A DNA stretch of 25,991 bases from a virus. The translations under genes and the position numbers were made by a program. Each line of letters starts with the position of its first letter. Positions within the stretch are counted from its first letter, which is position 1. Positions 1 to 8,755 of the stretch are shown piece by piece. The notes under the pieces are model-generated. The model did not search any database. It saw only the letters and a list, made by a program, of their open reading frames with translations, and had not been told where the DNA came from. The stretch spans positions 1 through 25,991 of IMG/VR virus record IMGVR_UViG_3300010413_000189; one strand, 5' to 3'.

Positions 1-1062
1 GGCTGAATTAACTTGTAGCCAGACGGATAGATAAACATTATCAGCCGAATGGACGTGAAAACAATTAGAGACTGCTAGAATATGCAGTTGGCTTAGTGTT
101 GGCGATGTAGCAGTATGGGCATGTAAACAAGGGGAAACAGTTAGAGTTCCAGTTGTTAACAGTACGACATTTTCAGCGGAATGAGCGTGGAAAGTATTTG
201 CTACAACTAAATTATGTTCCTGCGAGAGAGAAACCGATGTAGCTGTATGATTATGCCACGCAGAATCTACTGAGAGTATATGAGTTTGAATAAGAGCAAT
301 ACTCTCAGCAGTATGAGAATGGAGGCAATTCTCAACAATTAAGCCGTGAAGCTGTGTCAGTGCTATTGATTCTGCTGTATGGGAATGGAGACAGTCGGAA
401 ACAACTAAGTTGTGCTCTTGGGTAAGACTAATCGACTCAGCAGTATGGGCGTGGAAGCAATCTGAAACAGATAGGTATTGTTTATGAATAAGCGTCGGGG
501 CAGACGCGTAAGAATCAAATAGAGAGGATGTACTAAGAGTAATTACCCCAGAGATTTCCTCTACAGCAGGAGATGTGGAGCTATGCCCATGTGCGCTATT
601 ATTCGCGGAAAGATTGTGTACTTGGCTTAAACTAATTTCAGATGTGGAATGTGAATGTGAAGCACCTTGTACTGTCAACGGAGTTGAAACTACCTCTTCG
701 ACAGCAGGATTCTCAGCAGTATGCTGATGTTGCCCACTAGCTACAGCTAGATTATGCTGCTGTAGGAGGTCTGGCTTCTCCGATGTAAGGCTGTGTATGC
801 CATTAAAGACAGAGAGGATATGAGTCTGCGTTAGATTTACTGTAGTGGCGGAATGTATATGGATACACGCAGCGATAATAAGCAGCACTACAGCGGTGAC
901 AGATGGACTCGTAGCAGTATGCGTATGTGAACTGGGATTAACTACTAAATTATGAGTCTGCGTTAAATCAAGATTTTCGCTGGTTTGGGAATGGGCAGCG
1001 TTAGCAGCAGTCAAGTTATGTAGCTGTGTTAGAGTTGGATTCTCAGCAGTATGGCTATGAGA
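1..1062 (-). repeat. 22-aa (66-bp) H-x-H repeat array, fibre gene 1
   Basis: Protein-level tandem repeats of 22 residues cover residues 178-531 of the partial gene. The typical unit is x-H-x-H-T-A-E-S-x-x-L-T-Q-x-H-x-L-x-V-x-x-x. Codon choice differs between neighbouring units, so the array is conserved as protein more than as DNA. Confidence 0.9.
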
Positions 1063-1593
1063 ACCACCCTCGGCAACTAACTGAGTCGCACCAGCTGTAT
1101 AATAAACTCGAATCCGAACATGGTCTACATAGGCCGTGCCTCCACCGCTTCCAGCTTGGGCCGCTAGATGTACGCCGAATGTAGAGGCTAGAATGTCAGT
1201 TTCATCAAGACCAGCCCCCCAAGTGTCGGTGCTGCTGCCGTGCGTACGATATGTATCTCCAGTAGGCCATGTCCCTGCTATGGAGCCGTTATTACCTACT
1301 CTACCTGTAGAATCGCACAGTCGGAAATCGTAATCAGAGATTTGGTTGGTTACAGATGCGGCGCACTCTACATCAACCTCAATCCCATCAATCGTAGACC
1401 CAGAGGGTATGTCTGTCTCTGTAAAACCGAATCCAGTACAACGCAACCAATAAGAAGTCTTATTCTTAGAAATTACAGAACTGGCATCCGCATCATTACT
1501 AGTCGTTGCGTTAGTCGGACTAGTCCAATCTGTACCAGAGGGTATAGATTCGGTATCAACAGATGACGGAGATTTCCAATCAGTTACAGACAT
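1..1593 (-). CDS. H-x-H repeat fibre-like protein, partial (C-terminus beyond window)
   Basis: The frame is open for 531 codons from the ATG at 1593 to the left edge of the window, so the C-terminus is missing. Residues 1-168 form a beta-rich domain ending in a Y-V-D-H-V-R-I-R-V-Y-Y strand; the 796-aa upstream protein has a related N-terminal domain. From about residue 178 the protein is a chain of 22-residue repeats with the core H-x-H-[TS]-A-[ET]-[SN], then L-[TS]-Q-x-H-x-L-x-V. About 15 H-x-H-like units are visible, plus one variant unit in which F-D-S-Y-A replaces H-x-H. The ATG directly abuts the TAA of the upstream gene, which suggests translational coupling. By analogy with its paralogues I expect a C-terminal tail-type domain just outside the window. 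A role as a tail fibre or adsorption protein is inferred; the reading frame itself is certain. Confidence 0.85.
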   Translation of the reverse strand, partial: MSVTDWKSPSSVDTESIPSGTDWTSPTNATTSNDADASSVISKNKTSYWLRCTGFGFTETDIPSGSTIDGIEVDVECAASVTNQISDYDFRLCDSTGRVGNNGSIAGTWPTGDTYRTHGSSTDTWGAGLDETDILASTFGVHLAAQAGSGGGTAYVDHVRIRVYYTAGATQLVAEGGSHSHTAENPTLTQLHNLTAANAAHSQTSENLDLTQTHNLVVNPSSHTHTATSPSVTAVVLLIIAACIHIHSATTVNLTQTHILSVFNGIHSLTSEKPDLLQQHNLAVASGQHQHTAENPAVEEVVSTPLTVQGASHSHSTSEISLSQVHNLSANNSAHGHSSTSPAVEEISGVITLSTSSLFDSYASAPTLIHKQYLSVSDCFHAHTAESISLTQEHNLVVSDCLHSHTAESIALTQLHGLIVENCLHSHTAESIALIQTHILSVDSAWHNHTATSVSLSQEHNLVVANTFHAHSAENVVLLTTGTLTVSPCLHAHTATSPTLSQLHILAVSNCFHVHSADNVYLSVWLQVNSA

Positions 1594-3984
1594 TTAATCC
1601 ACATAGATGTCATAGTTACCTTCTGGCAACCTGACATTAGAATCAGCAGGCACATTTGTGTCTACTACAAGTCCATAGAATATGGCAGTTCCACCCGAAG
1701 AAGCAGTGTAACCCGCCAAACCAACCACAGTTCCCCAAGAAGCAGTGGAAGCAGCAAATTCGATTGTCCCAACATTGTAGCTTGCTCCACCAGCAGCAGT
1801 GGCCCACGAATTGTGCTGGGCACGAGCATAACTTCCACCCGACGGCTCTGTCACATTTCCAGTATCGTCAGGTACAGTAGTGCTAGCCGCTATGTAAATA
1901 TTATCTGGTACATTTAGCGTTTGATTTCTGAACAGCCAGTCTAAAACACTATTAACATATTGAGTAAAAAATCCTCCCGCAATGACTGATATTTGTGCTT
2001 CGCCAATGCCAAGACGTGGCACTTCTCCTACTGCAACATAACTCGCAGAATCAAGTCTGCCATGCGCTAAAGCAGTTCCCCCTGTTGAGGCATTCATAAT
2101 TGTCCAATGGGTGACTGTCCCCCAACTAGCTGTGGCCTGTCCAAAAGAGATTGTAGCACTTTGGGCTATGGAACGTGCAGAGGCAGAACCAAAAGCTATA
2201 ACCTGACGAGAGTAGCCACCCCCAACAGGCTCCGAGAAGCCACTGGCATCATCAGTGGGGTCGGCGCTCGATAAAGCTAGATAAACAGTACCGGGTGGTG
2301 AATACACCTCTACCTTCAGGATATGGTTTAGTACCTTCAGCTCCGCATAGTCTGTCAACCCCCCACTAATAAAGACTAATGTTGGACTTGTAGCTGTATG
2401 AGCATGTATAGAATTCGCAACGACTAAAACAACTATAGAAGTTAAATCTACATTCTCCGCAGTATGAGAATGTGACGTATTAGCTACAACTAAGTAATGT
2501 AACTGCGTTAGTGAAGGACTTGTCGCTGTATGAGAATGGAACGTGTCCTCTACTGTCAGAATATGTGTCTGGAGTAACGCAACAGATTCAGCAGTATGTG
2601 CATGAGCAGCATGGGCTACAGTAAGAGTATGAGTTTGGGTAAGGTTTACATTCTCAGCAGTATGCTGATGTAGAGCATTACCTACAACCAAGAACGTGGC
2701 AGTTGAGATTCCTACATTATCGGCTGTATGGCTATGTAGAGTGTTACTTACTGTTAAATTGTGCTCTTGAGAAAGACTGATACTCTCTGCTGTATGTGAA
2801 TGAAGCGCAGGACTAACAGTTAGAATATGCTGTTGAGCAAGAGTTACAGAATCTACTGTGTGGGCGTGACTACAATTCTGAACTATTAAAAGGTGCGCCT
2901 GACTGAGTGTGATACTTTCGGCTGTATGATTGTGATAGGTATCGGAAACAACTAAATAATGTAGTTGAAAGAGGCTAACACTCCCAGCCGTATGAGAATG
3001 GAAAGTAGAATCTACGATTAAAATATGTTGCTGAGTGAGTATGAGTGATTCTACTGTGTGGGCGTGACTACAATTTTGGACAGTCAGGCTGTGAGTTTGA
3101 ACTAAGGTAACATTCTCAGCAGTATGAGTATGAGAGGTATTAGCTACAACTAAATAGTGTAACTGAGTAAGGTCGATATTCTCCGCTGTATGATTATGCA
3201 GACAAGAGCCAACAACAAGGCTTTTAATCTCAGTGAGGCTGACGCTCTCGGCTGTGTGGGCGTGGAGTGCGTCATTAGCAGTGAGGAAATGGGTTTGTGT
3301 AAGAGTTAGGCTCTCAGAAGTGTGGCTATGGAGACAATCATCAGCGACAGCCTCAACGAAAGCCTGTTCAACTAAATCAGGGAGTGAAGCACGAGTATCA
3401 AAAGACGAAGAGGCCGATACCCATAGAAAGGGAGTAATCTCACATACTTCTACTGTATGCGAATGCGAAGCATCATCGACAGATAACTGAATTGTGTAAT
3501 GGATTTTTATTTGGACATAATCAATATAGGCAAAGCGTAAATCTGTAGTGGAATTGTTATATGCCCTAATTTCGACACCGAAACTAGAGTCGTTAACTTC
3601 AGAAGCACTCCAAGAGGCATTCCAAAGGTCGCTGGCCCCACCATAGTCAACCGCTGTAGCAGTTCCAGGCCAAGAGCTACCAGAAGCGTAATCATCACCA
3701 ACAGTGCCAGTACTTTTTCGCAGGTAGACTGAATAGTCTGTGATATCTGAATTATCGCCGTAGCGTTCAATCCTAACTTCAATACCGTTTATTGTCGTCC
3801 CAGAGGCAAGACTAAAGCCGAAGTTAGTGAGACGTAGAATATCTGTCGGACCTTCCTTCTGTATACTCGAAGAAGTATAGTTACCGTCGTCAGCTTTAGC
3901 GTTGTTGTAATTACTCCAAGGGTCGCCCGGAGTCTGGTCAACATTCGCTGCTGTGCCTGGAAAAGTCCAATTTGTTTCAGTCAT
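1594..3984 (-). CDS. H-x-H repeat fibre-like protein (796 aa)
   Basis: Three parts are visible. Residues 1-168 are an N-terminal beta domain (I-N-G-I-E-V-R-I-E-R core, then a F-A-Y-I-D-Y-V-Q-I-K-I strand). Residues 173-540 hold 16 H-x-H units, fifteen of them in an unbroken 22-residue register from about residue 218. Residues 540-796 hold two copies of a tail-type domain with Y-L-A-L-S-S-A-D-P, S-E-P-x-G-G-x-Y and S-W-G-T-V motifs. The C-terminal region matches those of the 289-aa and 1051-aa proteins. In 11 of the 15 regular units a Q-x-H motif follows the H-x-H by 11 residues. The ATG overlaps the stop of the 132-aa gene by one base (TAATG). A trimeric fibre with the repeats as shaft and the C-terminal domains as tip is an inference. 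Confidence 0.85.
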   Translation of the reverse strand: MTETNWTFPGTAANVDQTPGDPWSNYNNAKADDGNYTSSSIQKEGPTDILRLTNFGFSLASGTTINGIEVRIERYGDNSDITDYSVYLRKSTGTVGDDYASGSSWPGTATAVDYGGASDLWNASWSASEVNDSSFGVEIRAYNNSTTDLRFAYIDYVQIKIHYTIQLSVDDASHSHTVEVCEITPFLWVSASSSFDTRASLPDLVEQAFVEAVADDCLHSHTSESLTLTQTHFLTANDALHAHTAESVSLTEIKSLVVGSCLHNHTAENIDLTQLHYLVVANTSHTHTAENVTLVQTHSLTVQNCSHAHTVESLILTQQHILIVDSTFHSHTAGSVSLFQLHYLVVSDTYHNHTAESITLSQAHLLIVQNCSHAHTVDSVTLAQQHILTVSPALHSHTAESISLSQEHNLTVSNTLHSHTADNVGISTATFLVVGNALHQHTAENVNLTQTHTLTVAHAAHAHTAESVALLQTHILTVEDTFHSHTATSPSLTQLHYLVVANTSHSHTAENVDLTSIVVLVVANSIHAHTATSPTLVFISGGLTDYAELKVLNHILKVEVYSPPGTVYLALSSADPTDDASGFSEPVGGGYSRQVIAFGSASARSIAQSATISFGQATASWGTVTHWTIMNASTGGTALAHGRLDSASYVAVGEVPRLGIGEAQISVIAGGFFTQYVNSVLDWLFRNQTLNVPDNIYIAASTTVPDDTGNVTEPSGGSYARAQHNSWATAAGGASYNVGTIEFAASTASWGTVVGLAGYTASSGGTAIFYGLVVDTNVPADSNVRLPEGNYDIYVD
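2368..3468 (-). repeat. 22-aa (66-bp) H-x-H repeat array, fibre gene 2
   Basis: Sixteen H-x-H units occur here, fifteen of them in exact 22-residue register. A 26-bp stretch is identical at 2852-2877 and 3050-3075, exactly 198 bp or three units apart. This points to a fairly recent internal duplication of three units. Confidence 0.9.
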
Positions 3985-4382
3985 TAGACTATACCGTCAA
4001 TAATCTCCTGCTTAATTCTAGGTAGATAAGGCTCAAATCTGTTACGCAAATAAGTTTTTTCAGCACTACTCAAGCTGTCTCTTAAACGTAGAAATATCCT
4101 AGCTAAAACAATTACACTATCTATACGTTCTGCAAAAGCCCGTTTTACAGGGTCTTCCAATTGTTCATGAAATACAACTATTACCCAAGCCGACCATCTG
4201 TTATTTACTTTCTCTCCTTGATAGAACTCTGGGATGTTATTGATTGCTTGTTGGAAAGTAATATTTGGATATTGTAATGTCACTCCATCCCAAAAATCTA
4301 TAATATGTTGACATTCTACCGGATTCACACTCTGTCTTAATACTGCCCAAGCATCAGAGAACAACATAGTTAGAGTTAGCAT
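3984..4382 (-). CDS. hypothetical protein between two fibre genes
   Basis: A 132-aa, mostly alpha-helical-looking protein with no repeat, signal peptide or motif that I recognise. Its stop overlaps the ATG of the 796-aa fibre gene by one base, and its start lies 8 bases after the 1051-aa fibre gene, with AGGTGATGAG as the ribosome site. Its position between two very long fibre-like genes suggests a fibre chaperone or assembly helper, as phages often place such genes next to fibres. That is inference from position only. Confidence 0.75.
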   Translation of the reverse strand: MLTLTMLFSDAWAVLRQSVNPVECQHIIDFWDGVTLQYPNITFQQAINNIPEFYQGEKVNNRWSAWVIVVFHEQLEDPVKRAFAERIDSVIVLARIFLRLRDSLSSAEKTYLRNRFEPYLPRIKQEIIDGIV

Positions 4383-4390
4383 CTCATCAC

Positions 4391-7300
4391 CTAATCTGAA
4401 TCTACAACATAACTACCGTCTGCTATAGCTATAGCATTGCCAGCAGACACAATAACATTGTTAATTGAACTATAGAACATAGGAGTTGCCCCAGAATATC
4501 CAACCAAAGCCACAATCGTCCCCCAAGAAGCTGTAGCTACTGAGAATGAAATCGTTCCACTATTAGAGCTAGAGGCTAACGTAGCTGTTCTCCAAGTATT
4601 ATGAGTGACTCTACTATATCCTCCGCCATTTGGCTCTGTTACATTACCAGTATCATTTGGTTCTGTCGTGCTAGCAGCTAAATAAATATCTCCTGGTTGT
4701 GCTAATGCTTGTCCCCTAAAAAGCCAGTCTAAAACATCATTAGCGTATGCAGTAAAGAATCCTCCAGACTCAACTGATATAGCGACTTCCCCAGTTCCAA
4801 CATTCGGTATAGTCCCTGTAAGAACGTAGGTCGCCGCAGAGAATGGGCCATACGCCATAACAGTTCCACCAGTTAGGGTGTCCATGATTGCCCAGTGAGT
4901 AATAGTTCCAAGATTACCCGTAGCCTGAGTAAACGCTATCGTAGCACTTTGAGAAATCACTCTAGCTGAAGCTGTCGAGAAACTTATTACTTCTCTGGCA
5001 TAATTACCACCTGATGGTTCGCTTAGACCGCTTCCAGGCTCTCCTGGGTCAGCCAAAGAAAGCGCAAGATAAACAGTTGAGGGGGGAGTATAGGATTCGA
5101 CCTTGAGAATATGGTCTAAAAGTTCAAGTTCGATTGTATCAGATAGCGAACCTTGTAAGGTGAGCTGTATATTCGCTGCACTATGTACGTGCGTAGCACC
5201 ATCGATAACAAGTACGAAAATAACTGTGAGCGAGATAGGCTCTGCTGTATGTATGTGAGAACAACCAGAAACAGCTAAATTATGTTCCTGTGTTAGTGTA
5301 GGAGATTCTGCTGTGTGAGAATGTTTAGCGTCTGCTACGGCTATAGGTAAAGCATTGACTTCTAAACGTACACTAAAAGCTGGATAGGCAGAAGTAGGAC
5401 CATTAGCTGGAACTGATGCTATATTTACTAGACTTTTAAAGGCAATTGGAGTGTCTTGAGTTACTGTATCTGAAGTCTCGGTATCTGCTACTTCTACAGA
5501 TAAAGAACTGTCTTGTCCATCATCCCGCAGAGAAAATGTATATCCCTTACCTACACCTGGAACATAACTTAAATAAGCCCCCAAAGACTTTGCTGTGATA
5601 TCAGCAGGCATCACAGCAAGAATTTTAGTCTCAGTTGTGTGCCAGTAGTTGTAAAATGAACCAGCTTGGAGTGGACGAAATGCTGTACTTGAAGCGTTGG
5701 TTAGTCCGTTTATGCTACAGACAATGACATCGCCAGAATTTGAACGTACAGAGATACCCCATTGGCATCTAGAAGTAGTAGCAGCACCACTAGGAACACA
5801 AATTAGGCGAAGAATGTCGCCTTCTGTTATAGGCACTTCGCCTGTCGTGGTTTTTGTGCCATTCTCAGAATCGGAATAGGAAACTTGGAGAGCAGTTTCA
5901 GTTACATAGTTTTTCTCTAGACTAATTGTTCTCGATTCACCCGCCCCAGGAGCTATCTCAAGATTAAAACTTAACGCAACTACTTTACCCGAAAAGCCAG
6001 GAGGTACAACCAATTCCTGACCGTTAGTATAATAACCACCCAATCCAGCTAAAGAATAATAATAAGTATTTACTCCGTCTAGCCCATATAGACGACTACC
6101 CCCCATCATCGGGAATTCGCTATTGCTAGATTCAAAGACTATCCCATAATGAACAACAGAAGCGACAGCCGTTCCACCCGATACAACTCCAATGACTGAA
6201 ACTCTTTGTCCAGCCGAAATCGCCACATCGGTAGTGATGGTTTTAAATCCACTTTCAGTTGGGCCAAAGGAAACTGATAGGTCTGTAGAGACTTCGTTTA
6301 TTCTAAAGGTAAATGTACGAGTGGCGACACCACCCGGAGCGATAGGTAGATATACAGAGAGACGCTTAACTGTGCCGTCTGTGGCACATAAAGTGCTAAG
6401 GAAGTAGTCATTGGAGCCGTATGGATTCATTGAGCCGTGCGCAGGCAATCCATCAAAGCCAACGGCTGTACGCAAGTCGTATCCAATAGTGCCGCAAAGC
6501 CATACGGCTTGTATTTTACGAGTTAAGTCTACGCTACTGACTGAATGTAGATGTGCTGAATCGTCTACAGATAAAAAATGTACCTGAGAAAGAGTAATAT
6601 TATCGCCTAAATGTTGGTGAAGAGTATCCCCAACATTTAAATTATGCTCTTGTGCGAGAGTAATACTTGCTACTGTATGCGAATGGATACAGACAGATAT
6701 ACTAAGAATATGGGTCTGTGCTAATGATATTGGTTGAGCTAAGTGAAGATGAATACAATTCTCAGTACTCAACTGATGCTGCTGAATAAGAACTATGTTG
6801 TCTGCTATTTGGTTGTGTAGAGTATTATTAACTAATAAATTATGTACTTGTAAAAGCTGTACACTTTGACATATATGCCCATGTAGCGCATTGCTAATAC
6901 TGAGTAGATGTCCTTGGGTCAATATAGCACTATCAACAGTATGCTGATGTAAGGTACTAGCTATATTCAGAACATGGAGTACAGAGAGGGAAAGTTTCTC
7001 TGATGTGTGGGAGTGTACAGCAGGAGAGGTTGTTAAATAATGCTTCTGGGTAAGACTTAATGATTCTGATACGTGTGAATGGTCTGAAGAAGAAACTGTT
7101 AGAAAAGTTGCTGTTGAAAGTGTTGGAGACTGACTGGTTGTATAATGAATGCAATTAGCAATGGTCAGTCCAATCTTCTCTATTAGGTCAATATTGTCAG
7201 CAGCATGGGTGTGTTGAGTACCATTAACTGTTAGCAAATATATCACTACAAAAGTAGGCGAATCAGAAGTGTGATTGTGCGATGTATTAGCAACAGTAAG

Positions 7301-7546
7301 AGGGATAATCACTACAAGAGTGAGAGAATCAGCGACATGACTATGTAGTGTATTATCGGTGGTAATAGATACAGAAGGTTGTTGCGTTAAGACAGGGGAT
7401 GGGGCCACTGTATCAAAAATTGATGTGGCCGAAACATAATGTCCAGTATACTCAGTTATAACCGCGCTTTCAGCCGTATGTGAATGTAGCGCATGACTAA
7501 TAACCAGGCTAGACTTGGCAGATAAGAGTAGGCTACTTCTTAACAT
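4391..7546 (-). CDS. H-x-H repeat fibre-like protein with internal beta-sandwich insert (1051 aa)
   Basis: The largest protein in the window. It opens with about 14 22-residue H-x-H units. Some are degenerate, such as H-Y-T-T and H-N-Q in place of H-x-H. The array is interrupted by about 390 residues that look like three successive beta-sandwich domains, each with an A-P-G/V-P-G turn followed by a strand like R-T-F-T-F and later a P-S-G-like turn. Three more H-x-H units follow, and then the doubled tail-type domain shared with the 289-aa and 796-aa proteins (D-H-I-L-K-V, S-T-V-Y-L-A-L-S, S-E-P-S-G-G-N-Y-A-R). Start and upstream stop overlap by one base (TAATG). Function as a tail fibre or adsorption protein is inferred from domain content and position. 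Confidence 0.85.
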   Translation of the reverse strand: MLRSSLLLSAKSSLVISHALHSHTAESAVITEYTGHYVSATSIFDTVAPSPVLTQQPSVSITTDNTLHSHVADSLTLVVIIPLTVANTSHNHTSDSPTFVVIYLLTVNGTQHTHAADNIDLIEKIGLTIANCIHYTTSQSPTLSTATFLTVSSSDHSHVSESLSLTQKHYLTTSPAVHSHTSEKLSLSVLHVLNIASTLHQHTVDSAILTQGHLLSISNALHGHICQSVQLLQVHNLLVNNTLHNQIADNIVLIQQHQLSTENCIHLHLAQPISLAQTHILSISVCIHSHTVASITLAQEHNLNVGDTLHQHLGDNITLSQVHFLSVDDSAHLHSVSSVDLTRKIQAVWLCGTIGYDLRTAVGFDGLPAHGSMNPYGSNDYFLSTLCATDGTVKRLSVYLPIAPGGVATRTFTFRINEVSTDLSVSFGPTESGFKTITTDVAISAGQRVSVIGVVSGGTAVASVVHYGIVFESSNSEFPMMGGSRLYGLDGVNTYYYSLAGLGGYYTNGQELVVPPGFSGKVVALSFNLEIAPGAGESRTISLEKNYVTETALQVSYSDSENGTKTTTGEVPITEGDILRLICVPSGAATTSRCQWGISVRSNSGDVIVCSINGLTNASSTAFRPLQAGSFYNYWHTTETKILAVMPADITAKSLGAYLSYVPGVGKGYTFSLRDDGQDSSLSVEVADTETSDTVTQDTPIAFKSLVNIASVPANGPTSAYPAFSVRLEVNALPIAVADAKHSHTAESPTLTQEHNLAVSGCSHIHTAEPISLTVIFVLVIDGATHVHSAANIQLTLQGSLSDTIELELLDHILKVESYTPPSTVYLALSLADPGEPGSGLSEPSGGNYAREVISFSTASARVISQSATIAFTQATGNLGTITHWAIMDTLTGGTVMAYGPFSAATYVLTGTIPNVGTGEVAISVESGGFFTAYANDVLDWLFRGQALAQPGDIYLAASTTEPNDTGNVTEPNGGGYSRVTHNTWRTATLASSSNSGTISFSVATASWGTIVALVGYSGATPMFYSSINNVIVSAGNAIAIADGSYVVDSD
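5150..5340 (-). repeat. H-x-H repeat array, fibre gene 3, three-unit block
   Basis: Three H-x-H units (K-H-S-H-T-A-E-S, S-H-I-H-T-A-E-P, T-H-V-H-S-A-A-N) follow the beta-sandwich insert and lead into the C-terminal tail-type domain. They show that the insert splits one ancestral array. Confidence 0.85.
6520..7497 (-). repeat. H-x-H repeat array, fibre gene 3, N-terminal block
   Basis: About 14 units of roughly 22 residues with H-x-H cores, more diverged than in the other two genes. One unit near 7396-7430 has F-D-T-V-A in place of H-x-H. Confidence 0.85.
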
Positions 7547-8415
7547 TAGTTAGATACAACCTTGTAATTGCTGTTGAGAATACCCAAAAAACTATCGGCC
7601 TCAAAAAAAGTAGGCGTTATAGAACTGTAAAACATTTCTGTTCCACCTGTTGGAGAATCATAAATTGCTAGTGCGACAACTGTCCCCCAAGAAGCTGTAG
7701 CCATCACAGAAAAAATAGCCCCAGAATTTGTACACGACCCTAGAGCAGCAGTATTCCAAGAATCGTGTTGGATTCTAGTATATCCACCCTCAGTGGGTTC
7801 GGTCACATTACCATCATCATCAGGGAGTGATGTACTTAACGCCAAATAGATACCCGATGGCTGTGTAAGACTTTGACCTCTAAAAAGCCAGTCAAGTATA
7901 TTATTAGCATATAGAGTAAAAAAACCTCCTTGTAATACAGTTACAGATATTTGCTCGGTATCTACACTCAATGTAGTACCTGTGTCAACATAAGTTGCAG
8001 AGGAAAACTGCCCACAGGCCATCATATTCCCACCAGTAAGTGTATCCATCAGAGCCCAATGAGTAACAGTTCCCCAAGAGGCTGTGGAAGTATTAAACAC
8101 TACTGAGCCACTTTGAGTGATTGTTCGTGTGGAAGCTGTAGAGAATGTAATAGCCTTTCTGCCATAAGCTCCATTGGAAGGTTCAGAGAGCCCACTTGCA
8201 TCATCGGTAGGGTCTGCCTGCGATAATGCTAAATAAACGGTACTGGGTGGAGAATACGACCCAATTCCCAAGATATGGTCTAGCATCTCTAGCTCAATAA
8301 AGTCAGATAGAACATGTCTCTGACCGATAGCCGGAGAACTTGAGCTAAAAAAATGAGAGCCATCTGCAACAATCAAAGCTACAGAGGCTCTTGATAGTAC
8401 AACGAGCTTTCTCAT
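7546..8415 (-). CDS. fibre-like paralogue lacking the repeat array (289 aa)
   Basis: The protein consists mainly of two copies of the tail-type domain that ends the 796-aa and 1051-aa proteins. Copy one, about residues 38-165, has S-T-V-Y-L-A-L-S, A-D-P-T-D-D-A-S-G and S-W-G-T-V-T-H-W. Copy two, about 166-289, has L-D-W-L-F-R-G-Q, I-Y-L-A-L-S and S-W-G-T-V-V-A-L. Residues 10-36 look like one decayed H-x-H unit (A-D-G-S-H-F-F-S-S-S-S-P then Q-R-H-V-L). It is therefore the short form of the family, with the shaft absent. Translation is coupled to the 1051-aa gene by a one-base overlap. A virion tail or baseplate role is likely but unproven. Confidence 0.85.
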   Translation of the reverse strand: MRKLVVLSRASVALIVADGSHFFSSSSPAIGQRHVLSDFIELEMLDHILGIGSYSPPSTVYLALSQADPTDDASGLSEPSNGAYGRKAITFSTASTRTITQSGSVVFNTSTASWGTVTHWALMDTLTGGNMMACGQFSSATYVDTGTTLSVDTEQISVTVLQGGFFTLYANNILDWLFRGQSLTQPSGIYLALSTSLPDDDGNVTEPTEGGYTRIQHDSWNTAALGSCTNSGAIFSVMATASWGTVVALAIYDSPTGGTEMFYSSITPTFFEADSFLGILNSNYKVVSN

Positions 8416-8419
8416 TTAT

Positions 8420-8743
8420 CTATGGGCTAACTACTTTCCACGGAAAGGCTCGGCCAGTGCCATCTGTCTGCTCTAAAGTAAAAACAGCTTCTTGGTCAGT
8501 GATAAGTGGGTCACTATATTTTATCGGTATAGCTTGTGGATTTGCATAAACAGCTTCCTGACAGAGACGAGTGGTCCCTCCATTTAATACCAAGGTTTTA
8601 ACCCTCAGAACTAAAACATCCCCTGTAGAGAGATTAGCTGTATCCACATACAACATCACAACAGAACTTGTAGACACAGTTGCCAATGAATGTTCTGTAT
8701 CAATAACAGCAGTTTGAGTACCTGTCGCTAAAAGTGTAGCCAT
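8420..8743 (-). CDS. small conserved phage structural-type protein
   Basis: A 107-aa protein rich in beta-type residues. It starts M-A-T-L-L-A-T-G-T-Q-T and has a central V-D-T-A-N-L-S-T-G-D-V-L-x-L-R segment and a G-T-G-R-A-F-P-W end. From memory, similar short proteins occur in many environmental phages near tail genes, and none has a clear name. The upstream AAGGTGA ribosome site supports the start. It sits between the duplicated two-gene unit and the fibre genes. A small virion component is the best guess. Confidence 0.8.
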   Translation of the reverse strand: MATLLATGTQTAVIDTEHSLATVSTSSVVMLYVDTANLSTGDVLVLRVKTLVLNGGTTRLCQEAVYANPQAIPIKYSDPLITDQEAVFTLEQTDGTGRAFPWKVVSP

Positions 8744-8755
8744 GATTGAATCACC

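Noticed and set aside
1136-1566. Plus-strand ORFs within the partial fibre gene
   Set aside because: They are mirror frames of the minus-strand N-terminal domain, with low-quality composition.
1-3468. Regular 66-bp spaced repeats that might be read as a CRISPR array
   Set aside because: The repeats are in frame in long genes, vary at silent positions and have no spacer structure, so they are protein repeats.
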